Below are positions 1-5,163 of a DNA stretch of 5,163 nucleotides, one piece after another. The DNA comes from Flammeovirgaceae bacterium UBA5867 (GTDB lineage Bacteria > Bacteroidota > Bacteroidia > Cytophagales > Cyclobacteriaceae): the NCBI GenBank assembly GCA_002432545.1, contig DJFR01000064.1:1-5163 (forward strand). Direction: 5' to 3'. Positions within the stretch are counted from its first letter, which is position 1. The number at the start of each line of letters is the position of its first letter. The position numbers and the translations under genes are program-made. The notes below the pieces were generated by a model, which had not been told where the DNA came from, did not search any database, and saw nothing but the letters and a program-made list of their open reading frames with translations.

Positions 1-15
1 AAGTAGGTATATATT

Positions 16-738
16 TCAATGATGTGCACCCAACCGCTTTGCAAGTTCATGCTTGTATAGGGGGCCTACCGGTAATTCAGTTTTGCCTATAAACACTGCG
101 TTAAGATTATACGAATCAATTTTATCAACCGCTACTATAAACGAACGATGGATGCGTGTGAAGTCATGCTCCGGGAGCATTTCTTCTAACGCTGTTATAG
201 TTTGCTTGGTGATTACCTGGCGTTCGGGGAGGAAAATGCGAACATAATCTTTCAGGCTTTCGATATAGCGAATCTCCTCTACCATAATCTTTACCATCTT
301 ACGATCAGCCCGCACATAGAGAAAACGTTCATTCTCGGTTGTAAGTGTTTCTTTATTTGTAGCCGCAGCGTGTTTCTGCTCGGGATTTATAGCGCGGTGT
401 ACAGCTCTTAAAAAACGATCGAGTGAATACGGCTTCAGCAGGTAATCGACAGCGCCCAGCTCAAAACCATCCACCGCATAATCACGATGGGCCGTTGTAA
501 AAATTACTTTGGGTGGCGAAGGTAACGCACGCAGAAAATCAGTGCCGGTTAACTTCGGCATGTTAATGTCTAGAAAAATCAGGTCTACGGTATTGTTCTG
601 TATAAACTCAAACGCTGCCATGGCATGGTGACACTCTCCGGCAATTTCAAGCATGGGAGTAGCATCTATATAGGTGCGTAAAATTTCCAGCGCAGGTGGT
701 TCATCGTCCACGAGCAGGCAGCGGAGTTTGGGGGTCAT
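16..738 (-). CDS. LytTR-family response regulator (REC + LytTR DNA-binding domain)
   Basis: Cytoplasmic two-component response regulator of 240 aa, the usual length for the LytR/AlgR/YehT group. The receiver domain spans about residues 5-118. It has the acidic pair D11-D12, the phosphoacceptor D57 in the FLDINMP motif (55-61), the switch Thr of the TTA motif (81-83) and the conserved K102 in LLKPY. A linker of about 20 residues leads to a LytTR domain (about 138-238) with the typical YIESLKDYVRIF (158-169) and RIHRSFIVAVDKI (195-207) blocks, which bind direct repeats in promoters. The start ATG overlaps the stop of the upstream sensor kinase gene as ATGA, implying translational coupling and a cognate pair. 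The stop is TGA at 18-16. All key residues are present. Targets are unknown; the repeat pair upstream of the kinase gene is a candidate site. Family assignment is firm, and no specific gene name is justified. Confidence 0.96.
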   Translation of the reverse strand: MTPKLRCLLVDDEPPALEILRTYIDATPMLEIAGECHHAMAAFEFIQNNTVDLIFLDINMPKLTGTDFLRALPSPPKVIFTTAHRDYAVDGFELGAVDYLLKPYSLDRFLRAVHRAINPEQKHAAATNKETLTTENERFLYVRADRKMVKIMVEEIRYIESLKDYVRIFLPERQVITKQTITALEEMLPEHDFTRIHRSFIVAVDKIDSYNLNAVFIGKTELPVGPLYKHELAKRLGAHH

Positions 739-1844
739 GTTTCGATAAGTTTGATCGAATAGAGTTCTATCGTCAGAGACACTACAAAAGTATCTGCGTC
801 TTCAGTAATACGAAGTTCGTGTGCATTAGGATATAATAATTGAAGTCGTTTTTTAACATTTTGCAACCCCATGTGTATGGAGTTCGGGTTGTTGTGATCA
901 ATAGCCCTACCGTTGATTAGTTTCAATTTGAGTGTCGTTTCGGTTGCCTGCAGATCGAGACTAATCCATGCCTGCTCGATCATTTCATTCGCGCCATGCT
1001 TGAAGCTGTTTTCCAGAAAGGGCATTAACAGCAAAGGCGCAATAGTGTGCTTCTCAATATCACCTTTAATATTGACAGATATATCCAGTCGATCGCCAAA
1101 CCTGCTTTTCTCCAATTCAATATAGTGCAGCAATACTTCTACTTCTTTGCTGAGATCAACTGTAACTTTTGTGCAGTCGGTGAGTATATATCTCATCAGC
1201 TTGGAAAGTTTGAGAATGGCCTCCGGAGTTTCATCGGATTTTTTAAGTGCGAGTGAATATATACTGTTGAGCGTATTGAACATGAAGTGAGGATGGATCT
1301 GCCCCTTCAGGATTTCGAGCTCTGCTTTTACACGTTCTTTTTCGAGTTGCTCGGTTTCAATTTTCTTTTGATACCAGTGCTTGATCAATTTGATAGCGAC
1401 CGCGAACCCCGCGATCGTCATCGAACCGCGCAGACCGCCCATGAAGGAGAAAAAGAATGTCATAGCCTTAACAGGATGGTGGAGATATATCCGCAAAGGC
1501 GTGATCAGGTAATAATTCACAACAGGCGACATGGCTGCTGCGATAAGTATTAGAGCGATTACCCATATAAAGCCAATCCAATACCGGTCGCGAAAAATTA
1601 TATACGGCAGTACATAGTATATAATGGCGTAGCTCAGAAACATGTGCTGTGGCAGGTATATGAGCGACTCTATGTATGATATAGCAAAGAAATTTATGGC
1701 GCGTCCTTCTATATAGTAGAAGCCGTAGATAAATCCCTGGAAAGCCCAGCACACAAGCCAGAACAATGTGTGTCGGCCAAGACGGTAGCTGGTCTTGTTC
1801 GATAATACAAATCTGGAGAAGAAACTGTCCATACCTATAAACAT
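735..1844 (-). CDS. Sensor histidine kinase, LytS/YehU type (His_kinase family PF06580)
   Basis: Membrane sensor kinase of 369 aa that should phosphorylate the regulator encoded just downstream. The N-terminal part holds about four hydrophobic segments (roughly residues 26-46, 62-84, 88-113 and 127-153) with no large extracellular domain, so the signal is probably sensed in or near the membrane. A charged, coiled-coil-like linker (about 155-180) leads to the kinase core. The phosphoacceptor motif is QIHPHFMFN (182-190), with H186 the likely phosphorylated His by analogy with the family's PHFLFN motif. The N box is PFLENSFKHG (275-284) and the glycine box is MGLQNVKKRL (325-334). The first Gly of the usual GxGL is replaced (H324-M-G-L). 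The stop overlaps the regulator start (ATGA). Two in-frame ATGs are possible, at 1844 and 1832 (the latter giving MDSFF). Neither has a clear ribosome binding site, so the start is uncertain by four codons. The ligand is unknown. Confidence 0.95.
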   Translation of the reverse strand: MFIGMDSFFSRFVLSNKTSYRLGRHTLFWLVCWAFQGFIYGFYYIEGRAINFFAISYIESLIYLPQHMFLSYAIIYYVLPYIIFRDRYWIGFIWVIALILIAAAMSPVVNYYLITPLRIYLHHPVKAMTFFFSFMGGLRGSMTIAGFAVAIKLIKHWYQKKIETEQLEKERVKAELEILKGQIHPHFMFNTLNSIYSLALKKSDETPEAILKLSKLMRYILTDCTKVTVDLSKEVEVLLHYIELEKSRFGDRLDISVNIKGDIEKHTIAPLLLMPFLENSFKHGANEMIEQAWISLDLQATETTLKLKLINGRAIDHNNPNSIHMGLQNVKKRLQLLYPNAHELRITEDADTFVVSLTIELYSIKLIET

Positions 1845-2024
1845 ACTGGATCGGACGATTAAAGTTTGAGTGAAACTTGTTTTGTAGACGAAAGTGGAGG
1901 AATCGTAGACGGAAGTTTTTTATCGAAGCGCTTAATGTGCCCGTCTAGAAATGCCACGCATCGGTCTTACATGTGAAAATTACAAACGGTGTATTCCGTA
2001 TTGATACTAAAAGACCCTTTTATT
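1845..2024. promoter_or_regulatory. Divergent intergenic region between kinase operon and small secreted protein gene
   Basis: These 180 bp must contain the promoters for the leftward kinase/regulator operon and for the rightward small gene. It holds a 12-bp direct repeat (1884-1895 and 1905-1916), a partial inverted copy (1941-1947), an 8-bp palindrome AAGCGCTT (1926-1933) and a T6 run (1916-1921). I could not assign a convincing Bacteroidota promoter (TTTG near -33, TAnnTTTG near -7). The best rightward partial match is TACATGTG at 1969-1976, without a good upstream element. The region's role follows from gene orientation; exact promoter positions are not established. Confidence 0.55.
1884..1916. 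repeat. 12-bp direct repeat pair with 21-bp period, candidate LytTR operator
   Basis: GTAGACGAAAGT at 1884-1895 and GTAGACGGAAGT at 1905-1916 are identical in 11 of 12 positions and separated by 9 bp, so equivalent bases lie exactly 21 bp apart. LytTR regulators such as AgrA, ComE and YehT/BtsR are known to bind two short direct repeats about two helical turns apart. The pair lies 40-72 bp upstream of the kinase start at 1844, reading ACTTyCGTCTAC toward that gene. Binding by the regulator encoded at 16-738 is an inference. The repeat is directly visible. Confidence 0.5.
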
Positions 2025-2318
2025 ATGAAACGAATACTAACCCTCACGGCTGCGATATTACTGATAACAGTATCGGCTTTTAGTCAACAGGAGAAATCAC
2101 TTTACTGGGTGGTAGAAACCAGTATGCAGAATAAGAATTATTCAGTGGTGCGATTCTATGATCAGAACAACCTGCTTGTTCATGAAGTAACGATGGATCA
2201 TGTTCGCATTGATATCACAAAGCCCAGGCATCAGCGCAAGCTCAATCAACTGCTTAAAAATTACCAGGATCGTGTCATCAGCACATCCAAAAGAAACAAG
2301 TCGAAACGATCGATTTGA
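2025..2318 (+). CDS. Small secreted/periplasmic protein of unknown function
   Basis: Predicted protein of 97 aa with a clear Sec-type signal peptide. MKR is followed by a hydrophobic core (about residues 4-17) and a probable signal peptidase I site after A18-F19-S20, leaving a mature protein of about 77 aa beginning QQEK. I chose the ATG at 2025. An in-frame GTG at 1989 would add 12 residues ahead of the signal peptide, which is less likely. The mature part contains YWVVE (27-31), NYSVVRFYD (38-46) and an ITKPRHQRKLNQLLKNY block (64-80), then a very basic tail rich in Lys, Arg and Ser. The pattern suggests a short beta-rich segment followed by a helix. It has no Cys, so no lipobox. I do not recognise a named family. 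It stands alone, divergent from the kinase operon and followed directly by a terminator, so it is probably monocistronic. Release to periplasm or outside is inferred from the signal peptide. Confidence 0.8.
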   Translation: MKRILTLTAAILLITVSAFSQQEKSLYWVVETSMQNKNYSVVRFYDQNNLLVHEVTMDHVRIDITKPRHQRKLNQLLKNYQDRVISTSKRNKSKRSI

Positions 2319-2335
2319 TTTAGATTAAATGGTTC

Positions 2336-2362
2336 GCCCGGCTACGTGATGGCCGGGCTTTT
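2336..2362 (+). terminator. Intrinsic terminator of the small secreted protein gene
   Basis: A perfect 7-bp GC-rich stem, GCCCGGC (2336-2342) pairing with GCCGGGC (2352-2358), encloses a 9-nt loop and is followed by TTTT (2359-2362). It starts 17 bp after the stop codon at 2316-2318. In the opposite direction the same hairpin is followed by GAACCATTTAATC, a weak U tract. It may therefore also help end the leftward cluster that stops at 2396, but that is less certain. Confidence 0.85.
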
Positions 2363-2395
2363 ATGTTGTATAGTTACTGTAGAAGTATATATATA

Positions 2396-2794
2396 TTATT
2401 CTTCCATATCCTTTAATTCAATCTCGAGCGCTTTTGTGCTGATGTATATTTCGTGCAGCGAAAGTGCCAGCGAGAGTAAAAGAAATACGAGACTCAGTCC
2501 AAATATAGTTACCGCCCATACTTCGTACTGCAAATAGAAGAACAGCATACTCAATACACAAAAGAAAAAACTGGTGATGCCGGCTGCCTGCATGTGCTTG
2601 ACGAGCATCAGCCTGAGCTTGAGATTTCTGATCTGCGCGCGAATGATCTCGTGATTCTCCTGAATGGTTTTATACTTCGCATGCAGGTTACGGATTAACG
2701 TAGCCAGCGCCAGAAAGCGATTGGTATAGGCCAGCATCAGCAATGTTATAGCCGGAAAGAGAAGTGCCGGAGTATTGATGGAGATCTGTGTCAT
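2396..2794 (-). CDS. DUF2721 family three-TM membrane protein
   Basis: Integral membrane protein of 132 aa matching the DUF2721 pattern (function unknown). The N-terminal segment, about residues 8-30, contains the characteristic PALLFPAITLLMLAYTNRFL stretch (9-28). A charged cytoplasmic-type helix with likely coiled-coil character follows (about 35-66, rich in Arg, Lys, Gln and Glu). Two further hydrophobic helices lie at about 70-90 and 92-114, and the tail is acidic, ending KDMEE. Length fits the family. It is the last gene of a leftward cluster, starting 14 bp after the MFS transporter stop; that gap (CAAAATATATACGT on the coding strand) has no Shine-Dalgarno-like sequence. Its role next to the transporter is unknown. 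Family recognition is by motif, not by search. Confidence 0.88.
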   Translation of the reverse strand: MTQISINTPALLFPAITLLMLAYTNRFLALATLIRNLHAKYKTIQENHEIIRAQIRNLKLRLMLVKHMQAAGITSFFFCVLSMLFFYLQYEVWAVTIFGLSLVFLLLSLALSLHEIYISTKALEIELKDMEE

Positions 2795-2808
2795 ACGTAT
2801 ATATTTTG

Positions 2809-4047
2809 TTATTCAACGCGCTGTAGCGTGCGTAACGATTTGGAGAACCAACTGGTGGCACCAACGACTACGAGCGTCATAAAGCCGCCGAAAATTACCG
2901 AACGTACAACACCCAGCATACTGGCTGCAAGCCCGGATTCAAACATACCAATCTCGTTCGATGACCCGATGAAGATATGATTCACGGCCGATACACGCCC
3001 CTTCATATTTTCAGGAGTGAGCGTTTGAAGCAACGTTGATCGAATGATCACGCTTATGCAATCAAACACACCGCTCATCATCAGTATAAACATCGACAAC
3101 CAGAAGTTTGTTGAAAGGCCAAAGAGTATAATGCAAATACCAAAGCCGGCAACGCAGTATAGCAGGAGCTTGCCTGCATTCTTCCTGATGGGATGATGTA
3201 CTAAATATAGTGCCATCAGCAACGCACCAACTCCGGGCGCAGCACGTAGAAAGCCGAGCCCGACTTTGCCGACATGAAGAATTGTATCAGCAAAAATGGG
3301 AAGAAGTGCTACGGCACCGCCAAACAACACGGCAAACAGATCAAGCGATATAGCGCTCAGTACAATTTTATTATTGTAAACAAACCGAAGGCCTGCTTTG
3401 ATTTTTTCAACAATACCTTCTTCCGTTGTGGTTGGCGGTAAAGGTTTATCGGTTACCATAAGGGCAAGTATAAGCCCTGCAAAAACCAGTAGCACATCCG
3501 TTGTATAGGCTGCCGAAATGCCAAAGAACCCGTAGAGCAATCCGCCCAATGGAGGGCCGGAGAGTGAGGCTGTTTCCCACAGCGTACTGTTCCAGGTAAT
3601 GGCATTACTATATAGTTCGCGCGGTACCAGTTGGGGCATAAAAGCAAACAAAGCCGGTGTCATAAACCCGCGCGCTATACCGCTGATAAAAATGACAGTA
3701 TAAATAGGAAGTACACCATAGCTTAGCAAAAACTGTCCTGGTTCAAGGGTAAAGAAGAGCAGACTGGCAGAGCAGAGCAATAATGTGCTCAGGCATAGCA
3801 GTATAATTTTTTTACGCTGAACTACATCTGCTACGTGCCCCGCATATAGCGACACACTGATAGAAGGTATAGCTTCTGCAAGACCAATGAGGCCAAGCGA
3901 CAGAGGATCTTTTGTTATTTCATATACCTGCCATGCTACAACTACGGCCTGTATTTGTATAGCCAATGTTGTGCAGAAGCGTGCTGAAATAAAATACCGA
4001 TAGTCTCTGATTTTTAAAGCTGCGTATGGAGAGGAGGTTGTGCTCAT
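2809..4047 (-). CDS. MFS transporter, MFS_3 / EntS-like group
   Basis: Cytoplasmic-membrane transporter of 412 aa, the standard length for a 12-helix major facilitator. Motif A between helices 2 and 3 is intact as GHVADVVQRKK (residues 70-80, with G70, D74, R78 and K79). Other family-typical blocks are ARGFMTPALFAFMPQLVPRE (125-144), SGPPLGGLLYG (163-173), the central hydrophilic loop (about 200-222, TTTEEGIVEKIKAG), the second-half motif TPENMKGRVSAVN (344-356) and NEIGMFESGLAA (364-375). The NE-G-FESG-AA signature is typical of the enterobactin-exporter-like MFS_3 group, whose known members are mostly drug or siderophore exporters. The start ATG overlaps the stop of the NadR-like kinase gene as ATGA, so the two are probably translationally coupled. 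DUF2721 follows 14 bp downstream. The substrate cannot be read from sequence. Transport linked to nicotinamide riboside is possible from context but unsupported by family knowledge. Confidence 0.93.
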   Translation of the reverse strand: MSTTSSPYAALKIRDYRYFISARFCTTLAIQIQAVVVAWQVYEITKDPLSLGLIGLAEAIPSISVSLYAGHVADVVQRKKIILLCLSTLLLCSASLLFFTLEPGQFLLSYGVLPIYTVIFISGIARGFMTPALFAFMPQLVPRELYSNAITWNSTLWETASLSGPPLGGLLYGFFGISAAYTTDVLLVFAGLILALMVTDKPLPPTTTEEGIVEKIKAGLRFVYNNKIVLSAISLDLFAVLFGGAVALLPIFADTILHVGKVGLGFLRAAPGVGALLMALYLVHHPIRKNAGKLLLYCVAGFGICIILFGLSTNFWLSMFILMMSGVFDCISVIIRSTLLQTLTPENMKGRVSAVNHIFIGSSNEIGMFESGLAASMLGVVRSVIFGGFMTLVVVGATSWFSKSLRTLQRVE

Positions 4048-4586
4048 GCTGTCGTCAAGATCTTTTCAATGGCATCGATCGCCAGCTTCCTGCGTTGCTC
4101 ACGCTCACCGCGTATTTCAACATAAGGCACCGGCTGATTTTTCATTTCATTAAGGTATATTTGGTAAAGGTCTTCGCGTTGGTTCGGATGTTCGCGTTGA
4201 GGATCTTCCTCCCATGGCAGGTCTACATAGGTAAGCATATATAGGTCGTACTTGCGTGTAGCAATCTGTTGAAGTATATCTGCGTGACAATTGCCATATT
4301 TAAATTCACTCCACACTTTTATCACGTAAAGATTGGTATCACAGATCAACAACTGATTGGCATCGCGCGTCCATTCATCTTCGAGTCGCAGTTGTCCATG
4401 CGCAATGGTTAACAGATCATTTTGTACATAAGGTCTTACAAGGTTCCCAATATAGCCGCGCGCATACTCCGGAACCCAGGTTGTATGAAAGTGTTCTGCA
4501 AGGAATTTAGAGAGATCGGATTTCCCCGTGCACTCCGGGCCGATTATCGCCACTTTCTTGACAGTGGGCAGATTGAAAGCATTCAT
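4044..4586 (-). CDS. NadR-like ATPase, probable nicotinamide riboside kinase (AAA_28 type)
   Basis: Cytoplasmic P-loop kinase of 180 aa resembling the C-terminal ribosylnicotinamide kinase domain of NadR, which converts nicotinamide riboside and ATP to NMN in NAD salvage. Visible motifs are Walker A GPECTGKS (16-23), VPEYARGY (38-45), a Walker B-like LLICDTN (79-85, D83), and the lid/substrate block PWEEDPQREHPNQRE (124-138), close to the DxPWxxDxxR pattern of this family. It lacks the helix-turn-helix and NMN adenylyltransferase domains of enterobacterial NadR, as is common for standalone Bacteroidota versions. I chose the ATG at 4586 because the P-loop then begins at a normal distance. The frame stays open to 4886, but that part runs antisense through the oxidase signal region and is not kinase-like. 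No clear ribosome binding site is seen. It overlaps the MFS gene start by 4 bp. Kinase activity is inferred from family. Confidence 0.9.
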   Translation of the reverse strand: MNAFNLPTVKKVAIIGPECTGKSDLSKFLAEHFHTTWVPEYARGYIGNLVRPYVQNDLLTIAHGQLRLEDEWTRDANQLLICDTNLYVIKVWSEFKYGNCHADILQQIATRKYDLYMLTYVDLPWEEDPQREHPNQREDLYQIYLNEMKNQPVPYVEIRGEREQRRKLAIDAIEKILTTA

Positions 4587-4647
4587 AATGCGAAAATCGT
4601 TTATATTTCCCGGAAATTTTTTAGGAATATAAATAAACATTTTAGCG
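4587..4647. promoter_or_regulatory. Short divergent promoter region, kinase/MFS/DUF2721 cluster versus amine oxidase
   Basis: Only 61 bp, AT-rich, separate two head-to-head starts, so promoters for both directions must overlap here or extend into the coding ends. Partial TAnnTTT-like elements occur (for example TATATTTC, 4602-4609, rightward), but no convincing paired -33 element was found. The region contains the 13-bp palindrome annotated separately. Confidence 0.45.
4605..4617. promoter_or_regulatory. 13-bp palindrome ATTTCCCGGAAAT, candidate operator
   Basis: Perfect 6-bp arms ATTTCC (4605-4610) and GGAAAT (4612-4617) flank a single central C. Symmetry breaks at the next pair (T4604/T4618). 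It sits 18 bp upstream of the NadR-like start and 30 bp upstream of the oxidase GTG, where a dimeric repressor could control both genes. The symmetry is directly visible; function is inference, and short AT-rich palindromes can arise by chance. Confidence 0.3.
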
Positions 4648-5163
4648 GTGAAGCGGAGAAAAGCATTGCGGCAAATTGGTCTTGGGTTTTCAGCTGGCTT
4701 CATGTTGCCATCCCTGTTAAGTGCTTGTAAGGATGATGACCCAGCACCAACAACACGATATAATGGTGTAGTGGGAGTGATCGGTGCAGGTGCTGCCGGT
4801 TTACATGCTGCCGATATTTTGCGTACCAATGGTATTCCGGTACGAGTGTTTGAAGCATCGGGCCGTGTAGGCGGAAGGATACGCACGATGCAACGTACAA
4901 CACAGCCAGACGATGCATTGCTTTTTGATCCGAATAATTTACCGGTTAGTGAATTTCCTGCCGAGTTTGGAGCTTCATTTATAGCGGGTTCTGATTCTGC
5001 CTGGGGTAAAATAGCAGATCAGTTAAACGTTCCGCTTATTGAATTCTATACCCAGGCGAATGATATATTTATCGTAGACGGCACGATTAAAACTGCTGCT
5101 GACTTACAGAGTGATGCCGACTTTATAGCAGCTAAGAATTTTGTGTCAGGTCTGGCGTCAAAT
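4648..5163 (+). CDS. FAD-dependent amine oxidase, Tat-type lipoprotein (5' part, cut by window end)
   Basis: The first 172 codons of a flavin monoamine oxidase-family protein; the frame is open at the window edge and the full protein should be roughly 400-550 aa. I chose GTG at 4648: the frame is blocked upstream by TAA at 4630-4632, and this start gives a complete signal sequence. That signal is K2-R3-R4-K-A-L-R, then a hydrophobic stretch (about 10-24) and a lipobox LLSAC with C27, followed by KDDDP. The next ATG (4702, residue 19) would destroy the signal. The twin arginines suggest Tat export of a folded flavoprotein, with C27 lipidated. The Rossmann FAD-binding motif is VIGAGAAGL (44-52), the ribose-binding acidic residue is E69 at the end of VRVFE, and GRVGGRIR (72-79) is the classical amine oxidase motif. 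FPAEFGASFI (112-121) also fits the family. The substrate is unknown; it could oxidise a polyamine, monoamine or amino acid. It is divergent from the NadR-like gene. Confidence 0.88.
   Translation, partial: MKRRKALRQIGLGFSAGFMLPSLLSACKDDDPAPTTRYNGVVGVIGAGAAGLHAADILRTNGIPVRVFEASGRVGGRIRTMQRTTQPDDALLFDPNNLPVSEFPAEFGASFIAGSDSAWGKIADQLNVPLIEFYTQANDIFIVDGTIKTAADLQSDADFIAAKNFVSGLASN

Noticed and set aside
1287..1752. Open frames on both strands inside the sensor kinase gene (plus 1287-1553, minus 1468-1752).
   Set aside because: They are out of frame with a well-supported kinase, have low-complexity or unnatural composition and no recognisable motif, so are shadow frames.
1926..1933. AAGCGCTT palindrome in the kinase/small-gene intergenic region.
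   Set aside because: An 8-bp palindrome is expected often by chance and has no second copy or positional support.
2386..2395. TA dinucleotide tract, with many other ATATA/TATAT runs scattered across the window.
   Set aside because: For an AT-leaning genome the excess looks modest, and most runs fall in Ile ATA and Tyr TAT codons. It is not a clear repeat element or origin signal.
4422..4730. Plus-strand 102-codon frame overlapping the NadR-like start and the oxidase signal sequence.
   Set aside because: It lies in a different frame from the oxidase, antisense to the kinase Walker A region, and has no protein-like features.
4587..4886. Upstream extension of the NadR-like reading frame by 100 codons.
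   Set aside because: It is antisense to the Tat/lipobox and FAD-binding part of the oxidase, shows no kinase-like features, and the ATG at 4586 gives a normal family N terminus before the P-loop.
5079..5089. ATCGTAGACGG inside the oxidase gene matching 1902-1912 of the candidate operator.
   Set aside because: It is in frame encoding Ile-Val-Asp-Gly with ordinary codons, is single-copy without a 21-bp partner, and is most simply a coincidence.

Overview
The window looks like ordinary chromosome from a Bacteroidota bacterium, probably of the Cytophagales/Chitinophagales type. This is an inference from gene content and style. The supporting points are a LytS/YehU-type histidine kinase with its LytTR regulator, a short standalone NadR-type kinase, a Tat-type lipoprotein signal with an LSAC lipobox, moderate AT-rich composition, and starts without recognisable Shine-Dalgarno sequences. 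No mobile element, CRISPR array, tRNA or rRNA was seen.

Layout, left to right. (1) 16-1844, minus strand: a two-gene operon, with a four-TM sensor kinase (1844-735) whose stop overlaps by ATGA the start of a LytTR response regulator (738-16). (2) 1845-2024: a 180-bp divergent intergenic region carrying a near-perfect 12-bp direct repeat with a 21-bp period. This geometry suits a LytTR-regulator operator, so autoregulation of the kinase/regulator operon is a reasonable hypothesis. (3) 2025-2318, plus strand: a small secreted protein of unknown function, closed by a clear intrinsic terminator at 2336-2362. (4) 2396-4586, minus strand: a tight three-gene cluster reading NadR-like nicotinamide riboside kinase, then a 12-TM MFS transporter (4-bp ATGA overlap), then a three-TM DUF2721 protein (14-bp gap). 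(5) 4587-4647: a 61-bp divergent spacer with a 13-bp palindrome. (6) 4648 to the right edge, plus strand: the N-terminal 172 codons of a FAD-dependent amine oxidase with a Tat/lipobox signal, starting at GTG and cut by the window end.

How the genes may work together: the kinase/regulator pair forms one signalling unit whose input is unknown. The NadR-like kinase would phosphorylate nicotinamide riboside to NMN in NAD salvage. Its translational coupling to an MFS transporter raises the possibility of a linked transport step, but the substrate cannot be read from sequence. The oxidase is divergently transcribed and may share regulation with that cluster through the short spacer. I see no clearly new defence or mobile system. 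The most checkable novelties are the 21-bp-period repeat and the kinase/MFS/DUF2721 cluster.
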